Source: Lachnospira sp900551945 (GTDB taxonomy: Bacteria > Bacillota > Clostridia > Lachnospirales > Lachnospiraceae). Taken from it: DNA of 64,000 nucleotides. The notes under the pieces were generated by a model. It worked only from the letters and a program-made list of their open reading frames with translations. It was not told the origin of the DNA and ran no database searches. Both the position numbers and the translations under genes were made by a program. Below, in pieces: positions 54,253-62,585 of this stretch (the first letter of the stretch is position 1; every line of letters begins with the position of its first letter). The stretch spans positions 1 to 64,000 of the forward strand of contig DBFCCI010000006.1 of assembly GCA_048380335.1 (NCBI GenBank), given 5' to 3'.

Positions 54253-55119
54253 ATGAAAAGTCGCAGGGAAAAAATATTTGCCATAATAATGCCGTTAGCT
54301 ATAGTATGTGCATTGTCCTATGGTGTTTATTCAGTAGTAAATAGTACAAAAAATACGAAAGAAAATAATATCGTTAATCTTAATGATACAGAAGATGGAA
54401 GTGTTGCGTTAAAGACAGAAGATGTAACAGACACAGTTATGCCTGACAGTGATATTAATGATGTTACAAATGCAGAGCTTGCAAATGCTTCTGCTACAAA
54501 GGATAATTCTTCTGAAAAAACTGAGGGTAAAAGTGAAAATGAAAATCAAGACATAAAACAAAACATTTCTTATAATAATGATAGCTTAGAAAATGATGTA
54601 GCACAGGAAGAACCATCGACACAGGCAATTGCAGGAGTTGTAGCAGAAGGACAGGCAGTATCAGGCGTTAATTCAGATATAGATATTGCGTCTGCGTATA
54701 CATTTAGCGAAGCTGATAGCCTGTTATGGCCAGTGTCAGGTGACATTGTGTTAAAATATAGCATGGATAGTACAATTTTCTTTCCAACTCTTGGTGTATA
54801 CAAATGTAATCCAGCAATCTCTATTAAGGCAGATGAGGGAACTAATGTAGGTGTTGCAGCTAGTGGTGTTGTAAAGAGTGTAACTGTAAATGAAGAAACA
54901 GGTACAACTGTTGATGTTGCAATTGGAAATGGTTATGAAACAACTTATGGTTTGCTTGACAATGTTGTTGTAAGAAGTGGTGATAAGGTGACTAAGGGAC
55001 AGTTATTAGGAACTGTTTCTGCACCTACCGCATATTATACAAAAGAGGGAGCTAATCTGTATTTCAAAGTAACAAAAGATGGAGTTTCAGTTGACCCTAT
55101 GGAGCTTTTAGCAGAATAA
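54253..55119 (+). CDS. spoIIQ: LytM/M23-fold membrane protein, SpoIIQ-like, catalytic residues missing
   Basis: 288 residues: a basic N-terminus, one helix (about 9-28), a disordered Asn/Ser/Glu/Asp-rich linker (about 30-155) and an M23 domain (about 160-288: WPVSGDIVL, VGVAASGVVKSV, GLLDNVVVRSGDKVTKGQLLG). Where active endopeptidases have HxGxD there is NPAISIK, and the HxH motif reads NLYF, so zinc binding should be lost. SpoIIQ holds mother cell and forespore together with SpoIIIAH and can act without catalysis. The ATG at 54253 follows GGAGGTTAGC. It lies after spoIID with about 160 bp between. The SpoIIQ name is inferred from context. Confidence 0.75.
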   Translation: MKSRREKIFAIIMPLAIVCALSYGVYSVVNSTKNTKENNIVNLNDTEDGSVALKTEDVTDTVMPDSDINDVTNAELANASATKDNSSEKTEGKSENENQDIKQNISYNNDSLENDVAQEEPSTQAIAGVVAEGQAVSGVNSDIDIASAYTFSEADSLLWPVSGDIVLKYSMDSTIFFPTLGVYKCNPAISIKADEGTNVGVAASGVVKSVTVNEETGTTVDVAIGNGYETTYGLLDNVVVRSGDKVTKGQLLGTVSAPTAYYTKEGANLYFKVTKDGVSVDPMELLAE

Positions 55120-55292
55120 GACACAAAGGCAAAGGATAAAAAACTGGCATCTGATATTTTATACAATTGTGTTATAAATTATGACTAGGCATAAGCTTTA
55201 TGTTGACAGTCATATAAAGATTTATAATTGCTAGGAGTGGTTGTAAGTCTTTACTGGGTAAATACCGTTTTCATCAGGTGCTTTATATAGAT

Positions 55293-55342
55293 AAAGGGTC
55301 TTTAGATGTAGTATTGCATCTAAAGACCTTACATAGTTTTTT
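55293..55342. terminator. Bidirectional terminator
   Basis: AAGGGTCTTTAGATG pairs with CATCTAAAGACCTT, followed by a T-rich segment. It lies between the convergent SpoIIQ-like gene and the gntP remnant. Confidence 0.75.
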
Positions 55343-55351
55343 GGAGTTTTA

Positions 55352-55693
55352 TTATATTAAATAGATAATAAGAGATACAATTGTACTTGTCAGTCCAACC
55401 ATTGCTTCAAATGGAATTAACTTCATTCTTTCTTTAATCTGCATATTAACTGAACCGCCTGTTGCATGGAAAAATGAGCCATGTGGCATAGAGTCAATAA
55501 CGGTTGAACCTGCGTGTATCATAGCACCTGCGTCAATAGCAGTAACACCTTTTGCAAGTAAAGTTGATGAAAATGTCTGTGAAGCAATTGTTGCGCCTAA
55601 TATAAGACTATATGCAGGGTGAACTTTTTTGATAATTAATATAATTGCTATTACAAGACCAGCAATAGCACCGAGTGTTGTAAATTGCGCCAT
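55352..55693 (-). pseudogene. Internally deleted GntP-family permease remnant
   Basis: The frame encodes 113 residues. The first 36 (GAIAGLVIAIILIIKKVHPAYSL) match the N-terminus of GntP gluconate/glycerate permeases, and the rest (AIDAGAMIHAGSTVIDSMPHGSFFH, IKERMKLIPFEAMVGLT) match the C-terminal end of the same family. The middle, normally more than 300 residues and about ten helices, is missing in frame. Such a protein cannot transport, so it is scored as a pseudogene. It lies 92 bp downstream of garK on the same strand, and the truncated cdaR gene is beyond it. A good AAGGAGGTATAAAT ribosome site remains. Confidence 0.85.
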
Positions 55694-55785
55694 ATTTATA
55701 CCTCCTTAATCGTATGTGTAATTTGTTTTTTTAGTTAAGCAGATATTTTCAATCAGCTTTGATATTTTTACAATTTAAGTGTTTC

Positions 55786-56937
55786 TTATAGTTTAATAGT
55801 ATTAAATGTATTAATCACACGAAAGACCTGTTCTGCTGTATCTGCCATATTGTTGTAAGCATTTTGCGTATTCATAGCTTCTTCAAGAGTAACAACTGAC
55901 CTTAATACAGGGAAAAATGCGTCAATACCCGCTTCGTTGCATTTAACGGCATCTTTAGTTACACAGCCTGAAAATGCTATAACGGGGATATTGTATTTTT
56001 TAGCAAGGCGGGCAACGCCGATTGGTGCTTTACCCATTACAGTCTGACCATCGAGTCTGCCCTCGCCAGTAATTACAATATCTGCTGTCTTTATATATTC
56101 TTCAAGTCGAGTTTCATTTAATACAATATCAATTCCCGATTGTAAAGTTGCATTAAGAAATGTAAGAAGCGCAAAACCTAATCCACCAGCTGCACCTGCG
56201 CCTGCTGCCTTAGCATTTGCTAAAGGGTACTTTTCTTTTGCAAGTTTGGCGTAGTAGGCAAGCCATTTGTCCATTTGCATAATCATTGTAGGGTCAGCAC
56301 CTTTCTGTGGTCCAAAGATTGCACTACAACCATTTTCACCACAAAGTGGGTTAGTAACGTCACAAGCAACGATAAATTCACATTCTTTTAACTGTGGGAT
56401 AACATTGTCATTTGTAATATATTCAAGCTCATTAAGCCCTTTTGCACCGAAAGACACCTGTTTGTTATCTTTGTCTAAAAGTCCAAAGCCTAAGGCCTGC
56501 AACATTCCAATTCCGCCATCATTAGTAGCACTTCCGCCAATTCCGATTATAAATCTACGACAACCTTTTTCTATGGCATCTTTTATAACTTCACCAACGC
56601 CATAAGTTGTTGTATTAAGTGGACTTTTTTCGTTATCATTTACAAGAGTAATACCCGCAGCACCCGACATTTCAATAATGGCGGTATTAGTTGATGGAAC
56701 AATACCATATTGACAGTTTATAGGCTTGCCAACAGGCCCAGTTACAGTTACATTTACAAATGTTCCATTACAGCCAGTAGTAAGAGCCTCAACAGTGCCT
56801 TCACCACCATCGGCAAGAGTATGAACGTCAGTAATAGCGTCGTTAAATACTCTTTTTATTCCTAAAGCGACACTTTCACCAGCTTCCAAAGATGTCAAAC
56901 TTCCTTTAAATGAGTCAATTGCAATTAAAGCTTTCAT
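55786..56937 (-). CDS. garK: Glycerate 2-kinase
   Basis: A 383-residue kinase of the GarK/GlxK family, phosphorylating D-glycerate. Motifs: IDSFKGSLTS at the N-terminus, LADGGEGTVEAL, EMSGAAGI, the glycine-rich GIGGSATNDGGIGMLQALG and GEGRLDGQT. The frame is intact and full length. GGAGGAAAATT precedes the ATG. Its expected transporter (gntP) is internally deleted and its expected regulator (cdaR) is truncated, so it may be a surviving member of a lost pathway, or feed from another glycerate source. Confidence 0.93.
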   Translation of the reverse strand: MKALIAIDSFKGSLTSLEAGESVALGIKRVFNDAITDVHTLADGGEGTVEALTTGCNGTFVNVTVTGPVGKPINCQYGIVPSTNTAIIEMSGAAGITLVNDNEKSPLNTTTYGVGEVIKDAIEKGCRRFIIGIGGSATNDGGIGMLQALGFGLLDKDNKQVSFGAKGLNELEYITNDNVIPQLKECEFIVACDVTNPLCGENGCSAIFGPQKGADPTMIMQMDKWLAYYAKLAKEKYPLANAKAAGAGAAGGLGFALLTFLNATLQSGIDIVLNETRLEEYIKTADIVITGEGRLDGQTVMGKAPIGVARLAKKYNIPVIAFSGCVTKDAVKCNEAGIDAFFPVLRSVVTLEEAMNTQNAYNNMADTAEQVFRVINTFNTIKL

Positions 56938-57278
56938 AAATTTTCCTCCAATTTTTAATGTTTTATATAATAAATAAAAGTTCGTATTTAAGTTGTATAT
57001 ATATTATCAAACATTGTATTATAAAGAAATGTTATGTATAACAAATAATATAGATATTTTTTGAAATATTTAGTATATATAACAATATTGAATTTTTATT
57101 GTGGGATATTATTAGGATATTTCTGAATTTATATGCCATTATGAAACAGGGGGTGTTATATAGATGCAAAAAATTATTCTTTTAATGGTGCATTTATTGT
57201 TTATACCTGATATTTTACGGAAGTTTATTGTGCAAAATATGGTGTTAATTAACATACGATTATGGAAAGGAAAAGGTT
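56938..57278. other. Divergent region with palindromic element remnant
   Basis: Between garK and cdaR. It contains copy G of the palindromic element at 57124-57214 and GTGCAAAATATGG downstream of it. The part at 56950-57120 is plain AT-rich sequence with no ORF. Confidence 0.4.
57124..57214 (+). repeat. GATATC palindromic element, copy G (left part lost)
   Basis: Starts at the inner TGAATTTATATGCCATTATGAAAC region and keeps the right arm TTCTTTTAATGGTGCATTT and TTTATACCTGATATTTTACGG. The left arm is absent. Confidence 0.6.
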
Positions 57279-57857
57279 ATGGCGAAGATAAGTATGCAGA
57301 CAGCGCAAGAAATTGTGGATACTGTTAAAGACGTTAGTGGATATAATATTAATTTTATATATAAAAATGGGATTATAATTGCAAGTACAGATTTATCAAG
57401 GATTGGGACATTTCACGAGATAGGGCATCAAGTAGCAATAAGCCAAAAAACAATAGAAGTTGAAGACGATACAAGCTTTTTTGGAACAAAAAAGGGCATA
57501 AATATTCCTATTAAATACAATGGAATGGTTGAAGCTGTAATTGGAATTAGCGGAGATATTAATGAAGTTAGAAAATATGCTTATTTAGCACAAAAGATTA
57601 CATCAATTCTATTAAAGGAGCGAGAGCTTGATAGAATGGGAGTACAAAAGAAAAATAGAATGAATTATATTATACATACTCTTATTTACAATGAACCTAT
57701 AGAAAATTCGTATGTAGCTGACTCTTTAGAAAAATATGGCTTTGAAAATGATACAATATGTAGATGTGTTGTTATTGCTGATATGCAAAATATGATTTTA
57801 GTATTTTATTTTGCGAATAAGTTAATTTATTTTTTAATATATGGCTTTTGTATGTAA
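57279..57857 (+). pseudogene. cdaR: Truncated CdaR-type sugar-diacid regulator
   Basis: 192 residues. Residues 1-140 match the sugar diacid recognition domain (MQTAQEIVDTVKDVSGYNINFIYKNG, GINIPIKYNGMVEAVIGISGD). The protein then ends in a short hydrophobic tail (LVFYFANKLIYFLIYGFCM) instead of the GGDEF-like middle and the PucR-type helix-turn-helix that make up the remaining roughly 180 residues. Without its DNA-binding domain it cannot act as CdaR, an activator of gar genes. Downstream is the chemoreceptor promoter. It diverges from garK, the usual target. Confidence 0.8.
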
Positions 57858-57896
57858 AAAAATGTAATAATATAATATTTTTTGTCTAAATTTTCC

Positions 57897-57925
57897 TTGA
57901 GTTTAAATAATTCACCCATTATAAT
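57897..57925 (+). promoter_or_regulatory. Promoter of second chemoreceptor with palindromic -10
   Basis: TTGAGT at 57897-57902, a 17-bp spacer, TATAAT at 57920-57925. The -10 is embedded in the perfect palindrome CCCATTATAATGGG (57915-57928), a possible operator. Confidence 0.65.
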
Positions 57926-58008
57926 GGGAAAATAGTTGTATAAGTCTTATAAGTGCAGACTTTTCTTATGAGCAAATTAAATATTAAAGATTGGAGAGTA
58001 ATAAAATT

Positions 58009-59697
58009 ATGGAAAAAGTCTTAAAAAACATAAAGATACAAAAAAAGCTGATATATGCTTTTAGGATACCAATTATTGGTATTATTGCTGCTATTTTAAT
58101 GTCTTTAGTATTAATTGTTATATTAAATAATGATTTTACAAAGTTCTATAAAGTAGAATATGCTAACAGTACTGTATCAATGGAAATACGAAAAGACCTT
58201 CAATATGTAGGTAAGCTTGTATTGTGGTCAATGACAACAGATGATAAATCAAAGGTACAACAGTATCTTACTGAATCTGAAACATCAGGCTCAGCTATAT
58301 TGCAAAATATTAAGAAACTTGAAGAAACTTATCAGGATAGTAATGTAATAAGTCAGCTTGACTCATTAGCTAATGATTTAGTTACAGTTAGAAAGCAAAT
58401 GACACAATATGCGTCTAACAATGAAAATGACAAAGCTCTTGATTTGTTTAATAATAAATATGCACCAGGTGTTGATGAAATTCAAACATTGTTAATACAA
58501 GTCGGAAATGACTCTGATGAAGAAGCAGTAAAACAGTATAAATCAGCAACATTTATAGGTTATATCTGTTTAGTATTAATGATTGCTATTGGTGTAGTAG
58601 CAGTAGTTTCAACAGTAAGAGCTTATAGAGTGCTTACAAAGATTTTAACTACACCTATCTATGAAATTCAAGAAGCTTCAAGAAACTTAAAGAATGGTCA
58701 GCTTGACAATATTGAAATTACATATCAATCAGAAGATGAATTTGGAGAGCTTTCAGCAGATTTCAATGATGCTTGTAAGACACTTGGTATTATTATAAAA
58801 GATATTGGTTACTTACTTGGTGAAATGTCAAAATGTAACTTTAAGGTTAAGACAGAAGTAGAAGATAATTATGTTGGTGATTTTTCTGCTATTATTGCAT
58901 CAATGCGTAACTTAAGACTTGAAATTAGCAATACTATATTAAGTATTGATGAAGCTTCTGAGCAGGTTTCAATGGGGGCTGAACAGCTTGCAGCAAGCGC
59001 TCAGACATTAGCAGAAAGTACAACAGAGCAGGCTGGTGCTATTGAGGAAATCACAGCTACAGTTGAAAGTGTAAGCGAAATGGCTAATGAAATATCTAAT
59101 AAAGCAGATGTAGCATATAGTGTAGCAAGTGATACTGCTAAACATGCAGCAGATAGTCAAAAAGACTTAATTGAACTTACAGATGCGATGGAAAAAATTA
59201 CATATACATCACAGGAAATTGCAAATATTATTGGTTCAATAGAAGATATTGCTTCACAAACTAATCTTTTATCATTAAATGCTTCAATTGAAGCAGCAAG
59301 AGCGGGAGAAGCAGGAAAGGGCTTTGCCGTTGTTGCTGACCAGATTGGAAAGCTTGCAACAGACAGTGCTAATTCTGCTGTTAATACAAGAAATCTTATC
59401 GAAGCATCTTTACATGAGATTGAAAATGGTAATCGTATTACAAAGAAGACAGTTGATTTATTAAATGATATTTTAACAACACTTAGCAATATGGCAGAAT
59501 CGGCTAAGGGTTCAAGTGAAGCTAGTTCAGCACAGGCAGAAACATTAAAGCAGATTGAACAGGGTATCGAGCAGATATCTGGTGTTGTACAGAGTAACTC
59601 AGCTTCCGCACAGGAAACATCTGCAACAAGTGAAGAATTATCAGCACAGGCAGAAACACTTAAACAGCTTGTTAATAATTTTGACCTTGAAAGATAG
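58009..59697 (+). CDS. Methyl-accepting chemotaxis protein with four-helix sensor
   Basis: A 562-residue chemoreceptor. Residues about 18-40 and 185-207 are membrane helices enclosing a helical external region of about 145 residues (4HB_MCP type). HAMP-like segments follow (GELSADFNDACK), then the signalling coil with SIEDIASQTNLLSLNASIEA and the conserved GKGFAVVA. The C-terminal part (ASAQETSATSEELSAQAETL) is like the other receptor in this window. The ATG at 58009 is chosen because TTGGAGAG, the ribosome site, overlaps the upstream in-frame TTG at 57991. A bidirectional terminator follows. Confidence 0.92.
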   Translation: MEKVLKNIKIQKKLIYAFRIPIIGIIAAILMSLVLIVILNNDFTKFYKVEYANSTVSMEIRKDLQYVGKLVLWSMTTDDKSKVQQYLTESETSGSAILQNIKKLEETYQDSNVISQLDSLANDLVTVRKQMTQYASNNENDKALDLFNNKYAPGVDEIQTLLIQVGNDSDEEAVKQYKSATFIGYICLVLMIAIGVVAVVSTVRAYRVLTKILTTPIYEIQEASRNLKNGQLDNIEITYQSEDEFGELSADFNDACKTLGIIIKDIGYLLGEMSKCNFKVKTEVEDNYVGDFSAIIASMRNLRLEISNTILSIDEASEQVSMGAEQLAASAQTLAESTTEQAGAIEEITATVESVSEMANEISNKADVAYSVASDTAKHAADSQKDLIELTDAMEKITYTSQEIANIIGSIEDIASQTNLLSLNASIEAARAGEAGKGFAVVADQIGKLATDSANSAVNTRNLIEASLHEIENGNRITKKTVDLLNDILTTLSNMAESAKGSSEASSAQAETLKQIEQGIEQISGVVQSNSASAQETSATSEELSAQAETLKQLVNNFDLER

Positions 59698-59722
59698 GAA
59701 TTAAAGTTAATATTAAGATATT

Positions 59723-59760
59723 AAAAAAGCGATTTGGAACTTTTTCCAAATCGCTTTTTG
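59723..59760. terminator. Bidirectional terminator, chemoreceptor / rubrerythrin
   Basis: AAAAAGCGATTTGGA pairs with TCCAAATCGCTTTTT around a short loop, followed by T on the + strand. It lies between convergent genes. Confidence 0.85.
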
Positions 59761-59781
59761 CTTAATTATTTAATACTTGTA

Positions 59782-60324
59782 TTATTCGCCAAAGTATCTC
59801 TTTAATAATCCTTCAAATGCTTTTCCATGTCTAGCTTCGTCTTTTGCCATTTCATGTACTGTGTCGTGAATTGCGTCAAGGTCGGCAGCTTTAGCACGTT
59901 TTGCAAGGTCGAACTTACCTGCTGTTGCACCATTTTCAGCATCTACTCTTAACTGAAGGTTCTTCTTTGTGCTGTCTGTTACTACTTCACCAAGTAATTC
60001 TGCAAACTTAGCAGCATGTTCAGCTTCTTCATAAGCAGCTTTTTCATAGTACATACCGATTTCTGGGTAGCCTTCTCTATGAGCAACTCTTGCCATAGCA
60101 AGGTACATACCAACTTCTGTACATTCACCATTAAAGTTAGCTCTTAAATCTGCCATGATATCTTCTGAACAACCTTGAGCAATACCTACAACGTGTTCAG
60201 CAGCCCATACTTTATCACCTGTCTGTGCTTCGAACTTAGAAGCTGGAGCATGACAGACTGGACATTCAGCAGGTGCGCTATCTCCTTCATAAACATATCC
60301 ACATACCATACATACATATTTCAT
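59782..60324 (-). CDS. Reverse rubrerythrin (N-terminal rubredoxin plus diiron domain)
   Basis: 180 residues. The rubredoxin module with C5/C8 and C21/C24 stands at the N-terminus, and the ferritin-like four-helix diiron domain follows (residues about 45-180, with EEAEHA and EARHGKAFE-type ligand helices). In clostridia this order defines reverse rubrerythrin, an NADH-dependent hydrogen peroxide and oxygen scavenger that is controlled by PerR. AAGGAGATAAAAAG precedes the ATG. It diverges from perR, and its promoter is bracketed by PerR-like boxes. Confidence 0.94.
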   Translation of the reverse strand: MKYVCMVCGYVYEGDSAPAECPVCHAPASKFEAQTGDKVWAAEHVVGIAQGCSEDIMADLRANFNGECTEVGMYLAMARVAHREGYPEIGMYYEKAAYEEAEHAAKFAELLGEVVTDSTKKNLQLRVDAENGATAGKFDLAKRAKAADLDAIHDTVHEMAKDEARHGKAFEGLLKRYFGE

Positions 60325-60431
60325 AACTTTTTATCTCCTTTTCTTAATATAATTTTATTGTATCAGATATTATAATCTGATTATAATTTGTACTTGTTAT
60401 TAAAGCTTATAAGTAAATGATTTTTATTAAA

Positions 60432-60448
60432 ATAGTAATCATTACTGT
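60432..60448. promoter_or_regulatory. PerR-like operator box 1
   Basis: ATAGTAATCATTACTGT, a near-palindrome of the 7-1-7 type, just inside the rubrerythrin transcript start. Shares AGTAATnATTACT with the other two boxes. Confidence 0.7.
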
Positions 60449-60461
60449 TTTGCTTGAGTTA

Positions 60462-60490
60462 AATATACCATGTTGAGAATAATTTGTCAA
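60462..60490 (-). promoter_or_regulatory. Rubrerythrin promoter
   Basis: On the minus strand TTGACA (60490-60485), a 17-bp spacer and TATATT (60467-60462). Box 2 lies just upstream of the -35 and box 1 just downstream of the start point. Confidence 0.8.
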
Positions 60491-60495
60491 CAAAA

Positions 60496-60512
60496 ATAAT
60501 AATAATTACTAT
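60496..60512. promoter_or_regulatory. PerR-like operator box 2
   Basis: ATAATAATAATTACTAT, six bases upstream of the rubrerythrin -35 element. The right half matches the other boxes exactly. Confidence 0.6.
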
Positions 60513-60649
60513 TTTTATTTTTTGAAAATTATATTTTATATAGTAAGAAGTCAGTTTTGAGTTCAATATTTGTTTTATAAAACACGATATATATTATTAT
60601 AACAATATTTTTTAGAAAAATACAGTTTAATTTAATTCAGGTAAAATAG

Positions 60650-60678
60650 TTGACAACTATTAATTATATATATAAACT
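60650..60678 (+). promoter_or_regulatory. perR promoter
   Basis: TTGACA at 60650-60655 and TAAACT at 60673-60678 with a 17-bp spacer; box 3 starts five bases after the -10. Confidence 0.6.
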
Positions 60679-60682
60679 AATA

Positions 60683-60699
60683 ATAGTAATTAATACTAT
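60683..60699. promoter_or_regulatory. PerR-like operator box 3
   Basis: ATAGTAATTAATACTAT overlaps the predicted perR start point, which suggests autorepression. Confidence 0.65.
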
Positions 60700-60723
60700 T
60701 TTTATCAAGGAGGAGGAAAGTCT

Positions 60724-61122
60724 ATGGCTACTACAAAACACAGTAAACAACGTGATGCAATATACACATTTTTAATGTCACGCAAAGACCACCCTACTGC
60801 CGAAACAGTTTATGCTAACGTAATTAAGGAATTTCCCAATATAAGTCTTGGAACTGTATACCGCAATTTATCATTTCTCGTAGAAAATGGCATGGCAATT
60901 AAAGTTCCATGTAGTGACGGGTCAGTACATTTTGATGGAAATGTCAATCCACACTACCATTTTCAATGTACAGAATGTGGTGCAGTAATCGACCTTGAGA
61001 TGGACGGAAAATCGCAAGAAAAAGCATTTATAAATGCTGCTAGTAAGAATTTCGGTGGAACAATTGATGGTAACGTAACTTTCTTTTATGGCAAATGTCC
61101 TCACTGTGTAAACAAAGAATAA
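60724..61122 (+). CDS. perR: Peroxide-responsive repressor PerR (Fur family)
   Basis: A 132-residue Fur-family regulator. The DNA-binding part has SLGTVYRNL. The zinc site has C82/C85 and C125/C128. The residues H23, D71, H77, H79 and D90 match in spacing the five regulatory metal ligands of Bacillus PerR (His37, Asp85, His91, His93, Asp104), including the Asp that separates PerR from Fur. AAGGAGGAGGAAAG precedes the ATG. It diverges from rubrerythrin across three related operator boxes. Confidence 0.92.
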   Translation: MATTKHSKQRDAIYTFLMSRKDHPTAETVYANVIKEFPNISLGTVYRNLSFLVENGMAIKVPCSDGSVHFDGNVNPHYHFQCTECGAVIDLEMDGKSQEKAFINAASKNFGGTIDGNVTFFYGKCPHCVNKE

Positions 61123-61263
61123 CTGATAGATAAACTATGGCTAAAATATGAGAAAAATACTTTGCAAGTTTTTAAGCTATTTTGCTGTTCTGATAGAAAG
61201 ACAGTATATCCAAAGTCTGAAAATGATATACAATTACTGTAAGATATTAACAGTTAAAACCAC

Positions 61264-61287
61264 CATAGCTTAATGTGGAGAGTAGTC
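61264..61287 (+). repeat. Short interspersed motif, copy 2
   Basis: CATAGCTTAATGTGGAGAGT followed by AGTC; close to 45654-45680 and inverted at 43828-43853. Confidence 0.4.
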
Positions 61288-61344
61288 AGTTTTATATGCG
61301 TTTGAGTATATTTGGAAGTGATTGTATATAAGAACCCAACTAGG
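61284..61344 (+). repeat. Interspersed repeat, copy 2 of a two-copy family
   Basis: Matches 6061-6125 in inverted orientation with few changes; shared core TATTTGGAAGTGATTGTAT. Confidence 0.55.
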
Positions 61345-61423
61345 ATTTGTTGTTAAAGTATCAGTGCGATAGTCACAAATATTTTGTAAAAATATAAAAT
61401 TTGGCGATTGTTATGTAAGTAAA

Positions 61424-61492
61424 ATAAGTCCCGAAAACTCACAATTTATTGCTTTATGCAATATACTGGGCTTTGGGGACTTGTTTTTTAGT
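61424..61492. terminator. Terminator of murG
   Basis: AAGTCCCGAAAA and CTTTGGGGACTT pair around an inner TTGCTTTATGCAA hairpin, with T-runs on both sides. It lies beyond the murG 3' end. Confidence 0.65.
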
Positions 61493-61500
61493 AGATATAG

Positions 61501-62559
61501 TTAGAATTTTGTGATAAGCTCCATTATTTTGCCGATTGCGTCACTTTGTTCGCTGTTTTCCATATTTTGAATATACTTGTTGCGGTTAGTGTAAAGCTCA
61601 TTTACTGCTGTTAATAGTGAAGCAGGTGTCATTTCTTCTTCTGTAAGGACTGCTGAGTAACCATGCTCTTTAAATGAGTTGGCGTTAAGAATTTGGTCGC
61701 CACGACTCGCATTTGCAGAAAGTGGTATTAAAAGGTTAGGCTTTTTAAGGGCAAGAAGTTCGCATATTGCGTTAGCTCCTGCTCTTGATATTACAATATC
61801 ACTCATTGCGAATAAATCACGCATTTCTTTGCTTATGTATTCAAATTGTACATAACCTTCAATATTGTTAAGTTTTGTATCTGTTTTGCCTTTTCCGCAA
61901 AGATGAACAACTTGGAATTTCTTTAATAATTCTGGTAAAATTCCCCTTACAGCTTCATTTACATGAACAGCACCAGTACTTCCGCCTACAACCATAAGAA
62001 CAGGTTTGTCTGATGTGAAATTGCACATTTTAAGGGCAGCTAGCTTATTGCCAGATAAAAGTTCACTTCTTATAGGAGAACCAGTAAGTACAGCCTTTTC
62101 TTTTGGCAAGTATTTTACAGTTTCAGGGAAATTACAACATATCTTAGTCGCGCCACGCATTGCTATTTTATTGGCAAGACCAGGAGTCATGTCAGATTCG
62201 TGTATAATTACTGGTATGTGCTTATGGCTTGCAGCAAGTACTACTGGAACAGATACGAAGCCACCTTTTGAAAATACAACATCTGGTTTGATTTTTTTCA
62301 TAAGACTTCTGGCTTGGCGATATCCATTTAACACTCTAAAAGGGTCAGATAGATTTTTAAGACTCTTGTAACGTCTTAACTTTCCAGATGATATTCCATA
62401 ATAAGGAATGTCTAAATCTTCAATAAGTTTCTTTTCTATTCCATTGTATGAGCCTATATAAAATACTTCATAACCTGCTTCTTTAAGGCTTGGAAGAAGT
62501 GCGATATTTGGTGTAACATGACCGGCAGTACCACCGCCAGTTAAAATAATTCTTTTCAT
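61501..62559 (-). CDS. murG: UDP-GlcNAc:lipid I N-acetylglucosaminyltransferase
   Basis: Makes lipid II at the inner face of the membrane, the last intracellular step of peptidoglycan synthesis. The 352-residue GT28 protein begins MKRIILTGGGTAGHVTPN, the glycine-rich loop of the acceptor domain; VGGSTGAVHVN and SRAGANAICE are the donor-site motifs. The ATG at 62559 follows GAGGGATT; five upstream codons are omitted. It is about 26 bp from the radical SAM gene on the same strand and may be cotranscribed with it. Confidence 0.94.
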   Translation of the reverse strand: MKRIILTGGGTAGHVTPNIALLPSLKEAGYEVFYIGSYNGIEKKLIEDLDIPYYGISSGKLRRYKSLKNLSDPFRVLNGYRQARSLMKKIKPDVVFSKGGFVSVPVVLAASHKHIPVIIHESDMTPGLANKIAMRGATKICCNFPETVKYLPKEKAVLTGSPIRSELLSGNKLAALKMCNFTSDKPVLMVVGGSTGAVHVNEAVRGILPELLKKFQVVHLCGKGKTDTKLNNIEGYVQFEYISKEMRDLFAMSDIVISRAGANAICELLALKKPNLLIPLSANASRGDQILNANSFKEHGYSAVLTEEEMTPASLLTAVNELYTNRNKYIQNMENSEQSDAIGKIMELITKF

Positions 62560-62585
62560 TTTATAATCCCTCACTTTTAAATGAT

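Larger units (their letters stand above)
61123..61423. other. Intergenic region with repeats, perR to murG
   Basis: Holds the short motif at 61264-61287 and the longer repeat at 61284-61344. No ORF was seen. The remainder is AT-rich and unremarkable. Confidence 0.4.
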
